NCBI GenBank assembly: GCA_938743325.2
Contig: OW568883.1
Location: 372,001 to 436,000 of the forward strand
Direction of reading: 5' to 3'
DNA: 64,000 nucleotides
DNA from: Pycnococcus provasolii
Taxonomy: Eukaryota; Chlorophyta; Pseudoscourfieldiophyceae; Pseudoscourfieldiales; Pycnococcaceae
The position numbers and the translations under genes were made by a program. Under the pieces are notes generated by a model. It ran no database searches. It was not told where the DNA came from and saw only the letters and a program-made list of their open reading frames with translations. Shown one piece after another: positions 46,301 through 53,817 of the stretch. Every line of letters starts with the position of its first letter. Position 1 is the stretch's first letter.

Positions 46301-46955
46301 AGGAGGAGGAGGAGGAGGAGGAGGAGGAAGAAGATACATGTTTCAGTCGCAGCGTGATGTCGCCGAGGTGCTGGCACAGGCTGCTCGATCGGTCTGGACG
46401 ATTCCACCCGCTGAGTGGTGGTACCCACGAGAAGTTGGTTTTGCACGACGACGGGTGCAATATTTGAACAGTTCTCGAGTTTTCTCGCAGTCCGACGTCA
46501 AGGTTACCTGCGGTGAAGTTGTATGACGGCGACGAGTCTGGTGCGGTTTTGATGTACGAGACCCACGACGCGTCGGCGTTATGATTTTTCGACGACTTGA
46601 GGTAGAAGGTGGCTGACTTGACACGAACGTTGTGCGTGATTCCAACGCACGTGGGTATACGATCGCACAAGGTCTGAGCTGAGGAAAGGGAAGCATTTTG
46701 GAGAGGGGCGTGTGCGTCGTTTCCCGCGGCGAGCGCACCAAAACTCTGCTTGTAAGACGAGGTTGACGACGACGAATCAGATGAAAATGATGTCGAGGAG
46801 TGAGCGAACCTTACCTCCCCTGCTCCTAGAGAGCTAGAGGGCAAACGAGCATCATCCACCAAAGGAGAAGCTGAAACCACCACCACGTCAACCAAACCAA
46901 ACCATAACGTTGTTAAGGATACCGCCATAAGAAAAATAATCCTCCATGAAAACAT
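43350..46955 (-). CDS. Large secreted protein, DUF5695-like (putative glycoside hydrolase fold)
   Basis: 1201 aa from the ATG at 46955, which gives a clean signal peptide (WRIIFLMAVSLTTLWFGLVD, cleavage after VSA). A Ser-rich region with a serine run (from a GGA/TCC microsatellite, about 46295-46330) precedes a long domain with many Asn-x-Thr/Ser sites, beta-rich in its first half (VTREFSLDDNKNLAMTWTLE) and helical in its second (NVPHQTAVHYALYTAARFNE, YLYRAGHTAVALGT). That fits the secreted DUF5695 proteins of fungi and bacteria, which resemble alpha/alpha-barrel glycosidases. The assignment is from memory of the domain's appearance and is tentative. It is expected in the secretory pathway or cell wall. 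Confidence 0.6.
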   Translation of the reverse strand: MFSWRIIFLMAVSLTTLWFGLVDVVVVSASPLVDDARLPSSSLGAGEVRFAHSSTSFSSDSSSSTSSYKQSFGALAAGNDAHAPLQNASLSSAQTLCDRIPTCVGITHNVRVKSATFYLKSSKNHNADASWVSYIKTAPDSSPSYNFTAGNLDVGLRENSRTVQILHPSSCKTNFSWVPPLSGWNRPDRSSSLCQHLGDITLRLKHVSSSSSSSSSSSSSWHTYASAWGSQAPNAAVPTPPSQLPAGVFARDDITNALTEDTTTTTEACPYGIRTPTRLTRSQNSDSPHFETTRVSECMPQPLQSSMPFPLKVTREFSLDDNKNLAMTWTLENPQTATSAIRVGGFGFVVAADDDTGGMQLPQIAATNSFVEASPNAGGGYAEWVRVVGNETLLVIPNPKKGGAPLEAWRPVMEDCGFSGSMSEWVVHSEAWAEEWQRNTQHPFTTMDEALNKTGIWPEPHYSPWPNWHGHGTVRATVRPLNPPTGVTLAPGQTASYSVSLVPTNDSPQKTNDAMHANGAAVVRAVPGFIVPVDVSTAALYVAPPANAKLTSAEASPTGAIALGSPHATLSASGFVKIPMQAQRPDARVRVVLNFTDGSSIAVQLATIIAQVDAAAAYGKHLANDAWLPRHYPDPFGRSASAMPYDREDRAIVLDDSRAYDVGLSDDAGAGQTLALATRVAGAANADEAARLSEYAENTLLGVKPDVGRGPLRSLQEEDWTVRMTMFYYTCKVQDPKNPSPWCKAHYNTSYFEHNYTEMPKCGQPVLGGPIWCMTEDMANMTYRGYNVPHQTAVHYALYTAARFNEHVAAKLPHDWETYLYRAGHTAVALGTPNVGLMDGTIFRFVLEALQEEARGDGNVTQWQTLADQLTANMKSRAQQFAAMTFPYGSEFNFDSTGQEEVYVWLHYFNYTSLAHDTMLSVRSYMRRFPSYLYNGAARSYGDLGNNGKWFVNKGVSRGSFHYRAGLNAIVTSEAYRHDPSDVSLLELSSGAWAGNVLGIDSESGAAGMMLHSVPFVLDHDPRSGDFGLGFFGHFAEAASYLHYDTDLRTWLCYGCDIQQDTDSGAVVAAPRDMLRRRVYVASVGLFVSLRNGRLGAMRLETTSNGDASLALQLTGCAPSGKHGESCTSYSFSVSAEAPHLAPGGGFDVVGSGVKAVRGAWEAPGSDDNVPTEVRIVWKGAIVSLQKKRVVAICSSPKGIS

Positions 46956-47021
46956 CAAAACGACAAACAAACGGCCGCGACATGGCCGGCTGTGAAAGAC
47001 GAGCTTGCATGCGGCCATCAC

Positions 47022-47639
47022 GCACGCAAATGCTTTTTGTTAAGGCAAATAATAAAATGCGGCCGGGAAAAACGCATAAACGGCAGTTCCAAGGTCCGGG
47101 GTCCAAGGGGGGAGGGACACCTGGCAGCCTAGGTGGGTCCATCATGCCTTGTAACCCTAACCGGTTCTCTGGAAACCCTAACCTTAACTACGGTACGATA
47201 GGTCTGCTGGTAAGAACACTGCTGGTAAAGTTTACCCTTAACTTTTCACCTGAAAGGGGATCCCGTCATACTGTACCATCCTCCTTCTACCCGGGTACAA
47301 TACTTTACCATGGACTCATGGAGGCGCGCGCTTTACTGTAGCCGTACAGTACCACCCCTACGATAGAGTCCCCGTAAAAAGAGCAGACTCTCTGATCCGT
47401 GAGTGCAGTCCCCTAGGAAGGTCCCTTCCTACCCGGTAGTTCGACTTGCTCAATTCTAATTCTAATTCTGTTAACTTGTTGAGGGTTATGTATGGCTTCA
47501 TGCGAGCCATTGGAGGAGGCCGTTGGGAAAAAAGAAGTGCCCACAACACAAGTGACAAGACTTGCAACAAGCAGACAAGAGAAAAAAAATGAGAAAAAAC
47601 AAGAGAAACAAAGAGGGCAGAAAGAGCGCAGAGGGGCCA
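47022..47639. other. Intergenic, no gene seen
   Basis: It has a few scattered CCCTAA units (about 47153-47185), an aattctaattctaattctg repeat (about 47452) and a ggtaaag/ctttacc-rich stretch. Confidence 0.4.
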
Positions 47640-47945
47640 TCATGGAGGCACAACCCTGAAAGAGCCCTGGGAGAGGAGGCAACCCGGAAAGAGCCCTGGG
47701 AGAGGAGGCCACCCTGAAAGAGGGGAGAGGAGGCCACCCCTGGAAGAGGGGAGAGAGAGAGGCCCTGGTGGAGCCATATGAGGCAACCCTGAAAGAGGGG
47801 AGAGGAGGCCACCCTGAAAGAGGGGAGAGAGAGGGGAGAGAGAGGGGAGAGAGAGGGGAGAGAGAGGCCAGAGGGGCCCCTGGGGGAAGGTGGGCATGGA
47901 GGCCACCCTGAAAAGAGGGGAGAAAGAGGGGGGAAAGAGCCCCCG
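47640..47945. repeat. Purine-rich tandem repeat array
   Basis: Variants of ctgaaagaggggagaggagg and ccaccctgaaag, plus an inner gagaggggagagagagggga block (about 47820-47865). It gives repetitive frames in all three minus readings, none of them convincing. Confidence 0.8.
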
Positions 47946-48140
47946 GCACCCCCCGGGGCCCCGAAAACGCGTTTGGAACCACACACTCCTGTTCTGTTTC
48001 TTTCCCCCTTCTTGTTGCAAGCCAGCCTCTTCAAGCTTCTTCTCCTAAGGTTAGCCGCCTCCCTGCCTTCCAATTCCATTTCTGCACTCCCCCCTTCTCT
48101 TGCTTGTCATTCATTCTTCGAAAACTGAAGTGGTGGAAGC

Positions 48141-49133
48141 ATGTCACTTGCACCCGCTTCTTCTTCTTTTGGGTCTCGTGGTCGTCCGTCTCCTCTTGGT
48201 GTTCAGTCTTCTCGGGCTCTTTGGGACGCTCGTGGTGGTGTCCTTGGTGGTGGTGCTCTCACTCCCAAGCCAGTGGCAGGTGTGTGTCATGCGAGACCTG
48301 GCAGCACGTCTTTTGCCTCTCGAGGGAAGTCTTTGTTGTGTCGTGCGTCGTCTCAGTCGTCTCAGGAAGAAATGGCGTCGTCGGACTCGCAGCAGTCGCA
48401 GCAGTCGCAGCAGCAGCGTGGAGGAACGTGGCTTCGCAACGGCGTCGACTTCGAGGTGCCTGCCGTAGACTGGTCGCGCTACTACCTCAACGTCCTCTTT
48501 GTCGACCGAGACCACACAACCTCGAGGCTCGCCGAGGGACTCACCCAGCGCATGTTAGACTGGCGTGGGTACGCGCGAGCCATATACCCGCTCAGCTGCG
48601 GCACGCAGCACGCCGAACCCATGGAGCTCGAGCAGACGGCTGGGCTCATTTCCGTGCTCTCCCCGTTGAACATTTCAAAGCAGACCGTTACCACACCACG
48701 CAGAAGCTTCGAGGTGACCGACTTAGACGCGCACGACCTCGTGCTCGCGCTCGACGAGGAGGCGCGTGACGACATACTTGCCACCGTGCGCTGTGCTGAC
48801 GACCAGACAGGACACTACGCCTCGTTGGCGGAGGAGCGTGTCTGGCTGCTTGGTCACTTTGTGCGCTATCACGACTGGGATGCGATTCTCGCGGAGAAGG
48901 GTGGAAGTGCGCAGCTTGACCGTCGCCTGCGCGAGCTGATATCCGCGCGCAAGTCGAGCACGCTTGCCCGCGACGCCGTCACGCGTGACATTGCGATGCC
49001 GAACCTCAAGGAGTGCTCGAAAAGCGACTACGACGACGTGGTTGCGCACACGCTCATGGCATGCGGTGGACTGAGCAGCTACCTTGTGGACAGCTCGAGC
49101 AGTATGCCGTACGAAAGTTGGCTCGAGTACTAA
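48141..49133 (+). CDS. LMW phosphotyrosine-phosphatase-like protein without catalytic Cys, plastid-type N-terminus
   Basis: A 330-aa protein. The first 75 residues are Ser/Arg/Ala-rich with no early acidic residues (MSLAPASSSFGSRGRPSPLG), like a plastid transit peptide, followed by a Gln/Ser linker. The folded part follows the low-molecular-weight phosphatase pattern: LNVLFVDRDHTTSRLAEGL (normally VCxGNxxRSPxAE), AIYPLSCGTQH, then DLDAHDLVLALDEEARDDIL (aspartate region). The P-loop nucleophile Cys and its neighbours are replaced, so phosphatase activity is unlikely. Such plastid LMW-PTP-like proteins exist in plants with unclear roles. TGTAA lies about 60 nt past the stop. Confidence 0.7.
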   Translation: MSLAPASSSFGSRGRPSPLGVQSSRALWDARGGVLGGGALTPKPVAGVCHARPGSTSFASRGKSLLCRASSQSSQEEMASSDSQQSQQSQQQRGGTWLRNGVDFEVPAVDWSRYYLNVLFVDRDHTTSRLAEGLTQRMLDWRGYARAIYPLSCGTQHAEPMELEQTAGLISVLSPLNISKQTVTTPRRSFEVTDLDAHDLVLALDEEARDDILATVRCADDQTGHYASLAEERVWLLGHFVRYHDWDAILAEKGGSAQLDRRLRELISARKSSTLARDAVTRDIAMPNLKECSKSDYDDVVAHTLMACGGLSSYLVDSSSSMPYESWLEY

Positions 49134-49327
49134 GAACCACCATCATCCGATCGTTGATCTTTTCTCTTTTTAAAAATCCTACACATCCGTAATTTTTGTA
49201 ATAGCACAACCCGTTAAACTTTTACCTTGAACTTATTACGCTATTCTGAGGTAAAAACGTATTTGTTGTGTGATCCTTGTTGGTAGTGAGTGACTTATCA
49301 CCCTACTGCAGTTTTATCACGTGAGAG

Positions 49328-49355
49328 CGGCGGCGGCGGCGGCGGCGGCGGCGGC
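49328..49355. repeat. (GGC)n microsatellite
   Basis: About nine uninterrupted ggc units in a non-coding region. Confidence 0.9.
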
Positions 49356-50092
49356 TTTCATTCCGTCTGACGACGACGACTATTCTTTTTATCGTAGTTC
49401 AATCACGTCGCTGTGAGCACTCTTATCCGTGATTCGAAAAAGGTTCCAACGTTCACGCACGAAGTTGCGTCTATGGCCACATCCTGTTGTCAGTTGTGTG
49501 CGTCTGCGATGAAGTGGTAGAAGTAGGATGGAGAGCGTGGTATGAAACAGTCTGACAGTGCTTTATGAAGGCACCTGACGGTAAATCAAGGTACATATTC
49601 CTGACACATGAAGACCGTCTGTCTGATACCGTTGATGGGGCGAAAACGACGACGGCCTATCCTTGCCCGCACCAAATTACCCATTGTCGTCGCCCACTGA
49701 CCCACTGCCCATTGCCGTTATACAGGATGGTATTAAAAAAAACAAATGGACCAACCAACTTCCCCGGCCGCAAACCCCTTCCGGGTGGCGCCTCATCACA
49801 CGCCATCATCACCGCTCCCAATCACACGCCAGCGTCGCCGGCCATCACACCAACGTCACGTCACGCCGCTGGCGTGAGTCTGCTTGCCTGTTGCCTGGTT
49901 CTCGTTCGCGCGAATCATACCTTTAGTATAGGTAGGCAATACATTTTACACGTATTCAGATTAGCTCAGGACTTGACTCTGGGGCTTCTACTAGCCATAG
50001 GCCTTGCTGCTCTTCTTACTTCGAGTTATACTTTAATTATTCGATTCGTTCTCCTTACAGGCTCCGTGCGTGGACCACAATTATTGGCCAAC

Positions 50093-50131
50093 ACGTCACG
50101 TCACGTCACGTCACGTCACGTCACATCACAT
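50093..50131. repeat. cacgt pentanucleotide repeat
   Basis: About seven tandem units of acgtc, the last two degenerate. Confidence 0.85.
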
Positions 50132-50315
50132 CAAGCTTGCTTGCTTGCAAAACTGAAACGTTCGGCTTGAATACATGTACCGTGTCGTGCTGTGAGTGCT
50201 ACTGTTCAGTACTGCTGGATTTGATGCGATAACTAAGTAAGGTGTGGTTGGCCTTGCTCTATTGGTTACGTACAAAGACGTCTCCTGATACACGTATTTT
50301 CGCGTTTCGTTTGTC

Positions 50316-51608
50316 ATGGGCTTGGGCCTCGTGGGATGCAATTCCAAGCGTCTCCGACGAGGTCGTTCATTCTCATTATTACGACGAAACACGTTCGTTG
50401 CGCCTGAACCTTCAAACGCTGATGACGATGGTGATAACGTTGAGACGGACTCACATGGTGGTGGTGGTGGTGGTGGTGGTGGTGGTGGTGGTGGTGACTT
50501 GAGCCAAAATTCACCCTCGCGGACGCAGAGCGGGGATGACAGCGACGGCGTGATGACTGGCACTTCACAACGTCTTAGCCAAGGAACCATATCATCTGGC
50601 AGCAGAAAACCACTCTCGCTACCACCGCTCATGCGCGAGGACAAAAACAAGACAAACGTGAATAGCGCGTCGGCAACGTCGATGAACACCACACCTGCAA
50701 CGAACAGCAAACCTGCAAAATGCCTATTCGAGTGCAGAGGACACACGTCGGAGATTCGACACGCTTGCTACAGCCCTGACGGAACATATTTCGTTTCCGC
50801 AAGTGCAGACCACACCGCGCGCATCTGGGACGCGTCTACAGGCACATGTACAGCTACGCTGGAGGATGATGGCATGGAGATCGTGACATCGGTATCATGC
50901 AGTCAAGAAGGCCAGCGCGTCGTGTCCGCGAGCTCCGACGGCAATGTTCGCTTGTGGGATATGCAAACGGGCAAGCTGATCGGAACGTTCAAGGGGGCGC
51001 ACAACTTTGGCGTCAACTCCGCCATTTTCACGGAAGGTGACGCGCACATCATGAGCGCTGGAGAAGATGGCACGATCTGTACATGGGATGCCGCCACTCT
51101 CTCTCGCTCGTCCACGGTGAAAGCGGACAACGGAATCTTTCTCACATCAGCAAGCTTGCACCCGGATGGAACGCGCGTCATCACGTCGCGCAAGGATAGC
51201 GCGTTGCGCGTGTCGTCGCGAAGCGGCAGTGTGGATAGTGCGATGATAATGGACGGGCACAACGGGTTTGTGAACTCTGCATGTTACAGCTCAGATGGAT
51301 CGCGTGCCTTGTCCGCGAGTGTCGACAATACAGCACGAATCTGGGATGCTTCCACGGGCGAGTGTCTGCTCACGTGCCTTGGTCATGGCGACGCGGTGCA
51401 CGATGCGTCGTTCAGCGCAAACGGCAGACGATTTGTAACTGCGAGTGCAGACCGCACCGCACGCATCTGGGATGCTTCGACGGGCGAGTGCCTGCTCACG
51501 TGTCTTGGTCACGACGACGTCGTGAGCTCGGCATGCTTCAGTCCTGATGGCAGTCACGTCGTGTCATCCAGCTGGGACACGTCGCTGTGCGTCTGGGAAT
51601 GTATTTAG
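50316..51608 (+). CDS. Seven-repeat WD40 protein
   Basis: A 430-aa protein. A disordered N-terminus with a polyglycine run (GGT microsatellite, about 50457-50495) is followed by seven WD40 units from residue about 140, e.g. GHTSEIRHACYSPDGTYFVS and TARIWDASTGTC. The last two units share a near-identical ARIWDASTGECLLTCLGH block, showing recent internal duplication. One propeller is complete. The units resemble those of the NACHT receptors (SADGT/SPDGT, RIWDASTG), so the propeller may share ancestry with them, but there is no NTPase domain. It converges with the RING gene, 73 bp between stops. Confidence 0.82.
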   Translation: MGLGLVGCNSKRLRRGRSFSLLRRNTFVAPEPSNADDDGDNVETDSHGGGGGGGGGGGGGDLSQNSPSRTQSGDDSDGVMTGTSQRLSQGTISSGSRKPLSLPPLMREDKNKTNVNSASATSMNTTPATNSKPAKCLFECRGHTSEIRHACYSPDGTYFVSASADHTARIWDASTGTCTATLEDDGMEIVTSVSCSQEGQRVVSASSDGNVRLWDMQTGKLIGTFKGAHNFGVNSAIFTEGDAHIMSAGEDGTICTWDAATLSRSSTVKADNGIFLTSASLHPDGTRVITSRKDSALRVSSRSGSVDSAMIMDGHNGFVNSACYSSDGSRALSASVDNTARIWDASTGECLLTCLGHGDAVHDASFSANGRRFVTASADRTARIWDASTGECLLTCLGHDDVVSSACFSPDGSHVVSSSWDTSLCVWECI

Positions 51609-51681
51609 TATACGGAAAAAAAATGTACAATGCATGTATGTATGTAACAAGGAATAGTAATTTGAGAAAAATGGCGCTTTG

Positions 51682-52902
51682 TCAAATATCGTCGTTGTCA
51701 ACGCCGTCAAGCTCGCCAAGCCTCTCCGGTGCCATCGCCTCCACCATGTATCGTGCCTTGGCAAGCTCGTCGTCGAGCGGGGCGAGCGTTCGTTGCAGCA
51801 GCTCGACACGCGCCTCCACCTCGGACATCTCCGTTTGCACGGCGCGCTGCGTCTCCTCCTGTCGCTGCAGATGGCTGCGCACGAGCTCAAGTTCCTCCTG
51901 CGCATGTCTCACTCGATCGAGAGCCGCCGCCTCCTCTTCCGCTAGGTGTGCCGACACCACGGCTGACGCGTCGAGCCGTCGTCGAAGCTCGCCAAGCTGC
52001 ACCGAAGAGTCTGTGTGCTCGTTGGCGAGAATGCGGCGCCGCATTGTTAGCGTTCTGTGCTTGCGAACGTACGACGCGGCGTCTGGGTTGGGATCGCCGT
52101 CGTCGTTGTTTTTTGTGTCGGTGGTTCCTCCTGGCGACCTTTCTCCAGTCACGCCACGTGCCGAGAGCATAGGTGCCGCCTGTACCGCAGGTCTGACGCG
52201 GTTTCTCTCGCTGGCGTAGCTCTGTATGAGCTGCTGCAGCGGCACGTTCGCCGCGCGCGAGGCGATGGACTTGCGGCACACCGGGCATCGTCCCTTGCCG
52301 TGTACGTCGATGTGCTGCCTGAGGCACGCGTCGCAGAACGTGTGTCCGCACGGAAAGAGCAGCACTGGTGTCCGTGTTGGCGCGAGCATGAGCTCGAAGC
52401 ATATCGGGCACGTGTGACTTGCGATTTCGCTCGCTAAGTAGGACTCCATGGACGCGTTGACTTGGCTTTCATTTTTCTGATATGTTGCCGTGGCAGTTTC
52501 CAGTTCTGACTTGAGTTCGAGTCGCATGCGCGACGCGAGCCGTTCTGTGATTTTGTCAAGGATCGCTGACGGGTCTGCTGCTGCCGCTGATGCAGACGGA
52601 GGAATTGCTGAATGGGATGCAGAAAATGCTGATGCCTGAGAAACGACGACGTGTTGCTGTGGTTGTTGTGGTGCTGCTGATGGCATGGATGCTGACACAT
52701 GATTTGCGTTTGCGTTTGATGCAGCCGGTGCAAGTTGTTGGTATTGCTCTCCTCCAAATCCGAGTTCCTCCAAAGCACCTCGTCTTTCTAGTGAAGCTGC
52801 CCGTTCGTCGAACCACTTCTGCTGACGCTGTCTTAACTGCTCGCGGAGTCCTCCTTGAGCTGCAGATGCAGATGCAGATGAGGAGGAGGAGGAGGACGCC
52901 AT
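51682..52902 (-). CDS. RING-finger protein (putative E3 ubiquitin ligase)
   Basis: A 406-aa protein with a C3HC4 RING near residues 168-205: CPICFELML, then FPCGHTFCDACLRQH, then GRCPVCRKS, all eight zinc ligands present. The N-terminus is Gln/Ala/Ser-rich. The C-terminal third is a coiled coil (LGELRRRLDASAVVSAHLAE, then VRHAQEELELVRSHLQRQEE), suggesting dimerisation. RING plus C-terminal coiled coil is common in E3 ligases. The substrate is unknown. The ATG at 52902 is 51 bp from a nine-unit telomere-like array. Confidence 0.85.
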   Translation of the reverse strand: MASSSSSSSASASAAQGGLREQLRQRQQKWFDERAASLERRGALEELGFGGEQYQQLAPAASNANANHVSASMPSAAPQQPQQHVVVSQASAFSASHSAIPPSASAAAADPSAILDKITERLASRMRLELKSELETATATYQKNESQVNASMESYLASEIASHTCPICFELMLAPTRTPVLLFPCGHTFCDACLRQHIDVHGKGRCPVCRKSIASRAANVPLQQLIQSYASERNRVRPAVQAAPMLSARGVTGERSPGGTTDTKNNDDGDPNPDAASYVRKHRTLTMRRRILANEHTDSSVQLGELRRRLDASAVVSAHLAEEEAAALDRVRHAQEELELVRSHLQRQEETQRAVQTEMSEVEARVELLQRTLAPLDDELAKARYMVEAMAPERLGELDGVDNDDI

Positions 52903-52952
52903 GTTTGACGAAGAAAAAAGTGGGGGGGGGGGAAGGGTGAAAACTGGGAAAT

Positions 52953-53006
52953 CCTAACCCTAACCCTAACCCTAACCCTAACCCTAACCCTAACCCTAAC
53001 CCTAAC
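52953..53006. promoter_or_regulatory. Nine-unit telomere-like array upstream of the RING gene
   Basis: CCCTAA repeated about nine times without interruption, the longest such array in the window, 51 bp from the ATG at 52902 on the opposite strand. Confidence 0.6.
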
Positions 53007-53817
53007 TCTGGGAACCCTTTGCCCCGGGGGGCATACTGTAAGTACTACCACTGAACCAATCCCACTGTTCAGAGTGTTCAGACAGTGTGATATATTTTTC
53101 TATCTGTCAATTTCTTTCTCCCCATAGGGCGCATTTGGTCCAAAGGCCATTTGGGGAAATTCAAATTCAACGAGGTTTTTGGTCGGGTGTCGGGGATGGT
53201 TTTTGTTTTTGGTCGAGGTTTTTTATGGGAGAAGACTTCTACTGTAGAGTCCCTGTTTGTTCCCTCTCCTTTGGTCTCCGAAGTCCGAACCTTAATAGTG
53301 TTGGGGAACCCGTGACGGTTCGTCTGACCCCTCACCTCAGGCTCCCTCGTCCACCTCGTGGTCTTGGACGGCCTCACACACTGGTTTGCGGTCTCAGTGG
53401 TCATGGCGGCCTCTTCATCTCTCTGCTTACTCACTTATTCAATAAGACACTGGTGAATATACACAACTCTCATGCTACATATGTGCCTCTTTGACTCGCT
53501 CTATGCGAGAGAGAGAGAGCCTTGTTATTCTCTTGACGCGCTGCTTTTCTTCGTCGTCGTCGTCGTACTTATCATATCTTAACAACTTTGTTGGGCGTGT
53601 GTGATGCTCTCTTGCTTCGTGATGCACAGTATTGGTGGTGGTGGTCCTCGCACTGCAGACTGCTGGACACCAGGTGGTTGGTGCTCTTATTAGCTTTGAA
53701 AGAAGAGAAATAAAATAACGCTCACGCTCAAGCTCCTCTGCTTCTTCGCCTTTCATTCTCAACTTTCATTCGTCCATTGTCATTTTTCCATTCAAAAAGT
53801 CAGCACAGCACAAAGCA
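53007..53817. other. Intergenic, no gene seen
   Basis: A plus-strand frame at 53087-53494 has no family resemblance and was not called. The last 100 bp are the leader of the carrier-protein gene. Confidence 0.4.

Larger units (their letters stand above)
49134..50315. other. Long intergenic region with simple repeats
   Basis: It holds a (GGC)n tract (49328-49355) and a cacgt repeat (about 50093-50131). The frames at 49565-50170 lack convincing protein features. Part of it is the promoter of the WD40 gene at 50316. Confidence 0.45.

Noticed and set aside
47413-48079. Three overlapping minus-strand ORFs rich in SPL/GWPPLP
   Set aside because: All are readings of a purine-rich tandem repeat in different frames; not proteins.
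52953-53006. Possible chromosome end or chromosome-fusion point
   Set aside because: Only about nine units, with ordinary unique genes on both sides, and similar short arrays recur near many starts; a promoter-type explanation fits better.
53087-53494. 135-aa plus-strand ORF between the RING and carrier-protein genes
   Set aside because: No family resemblance, no supporting context and unremarkable composition.
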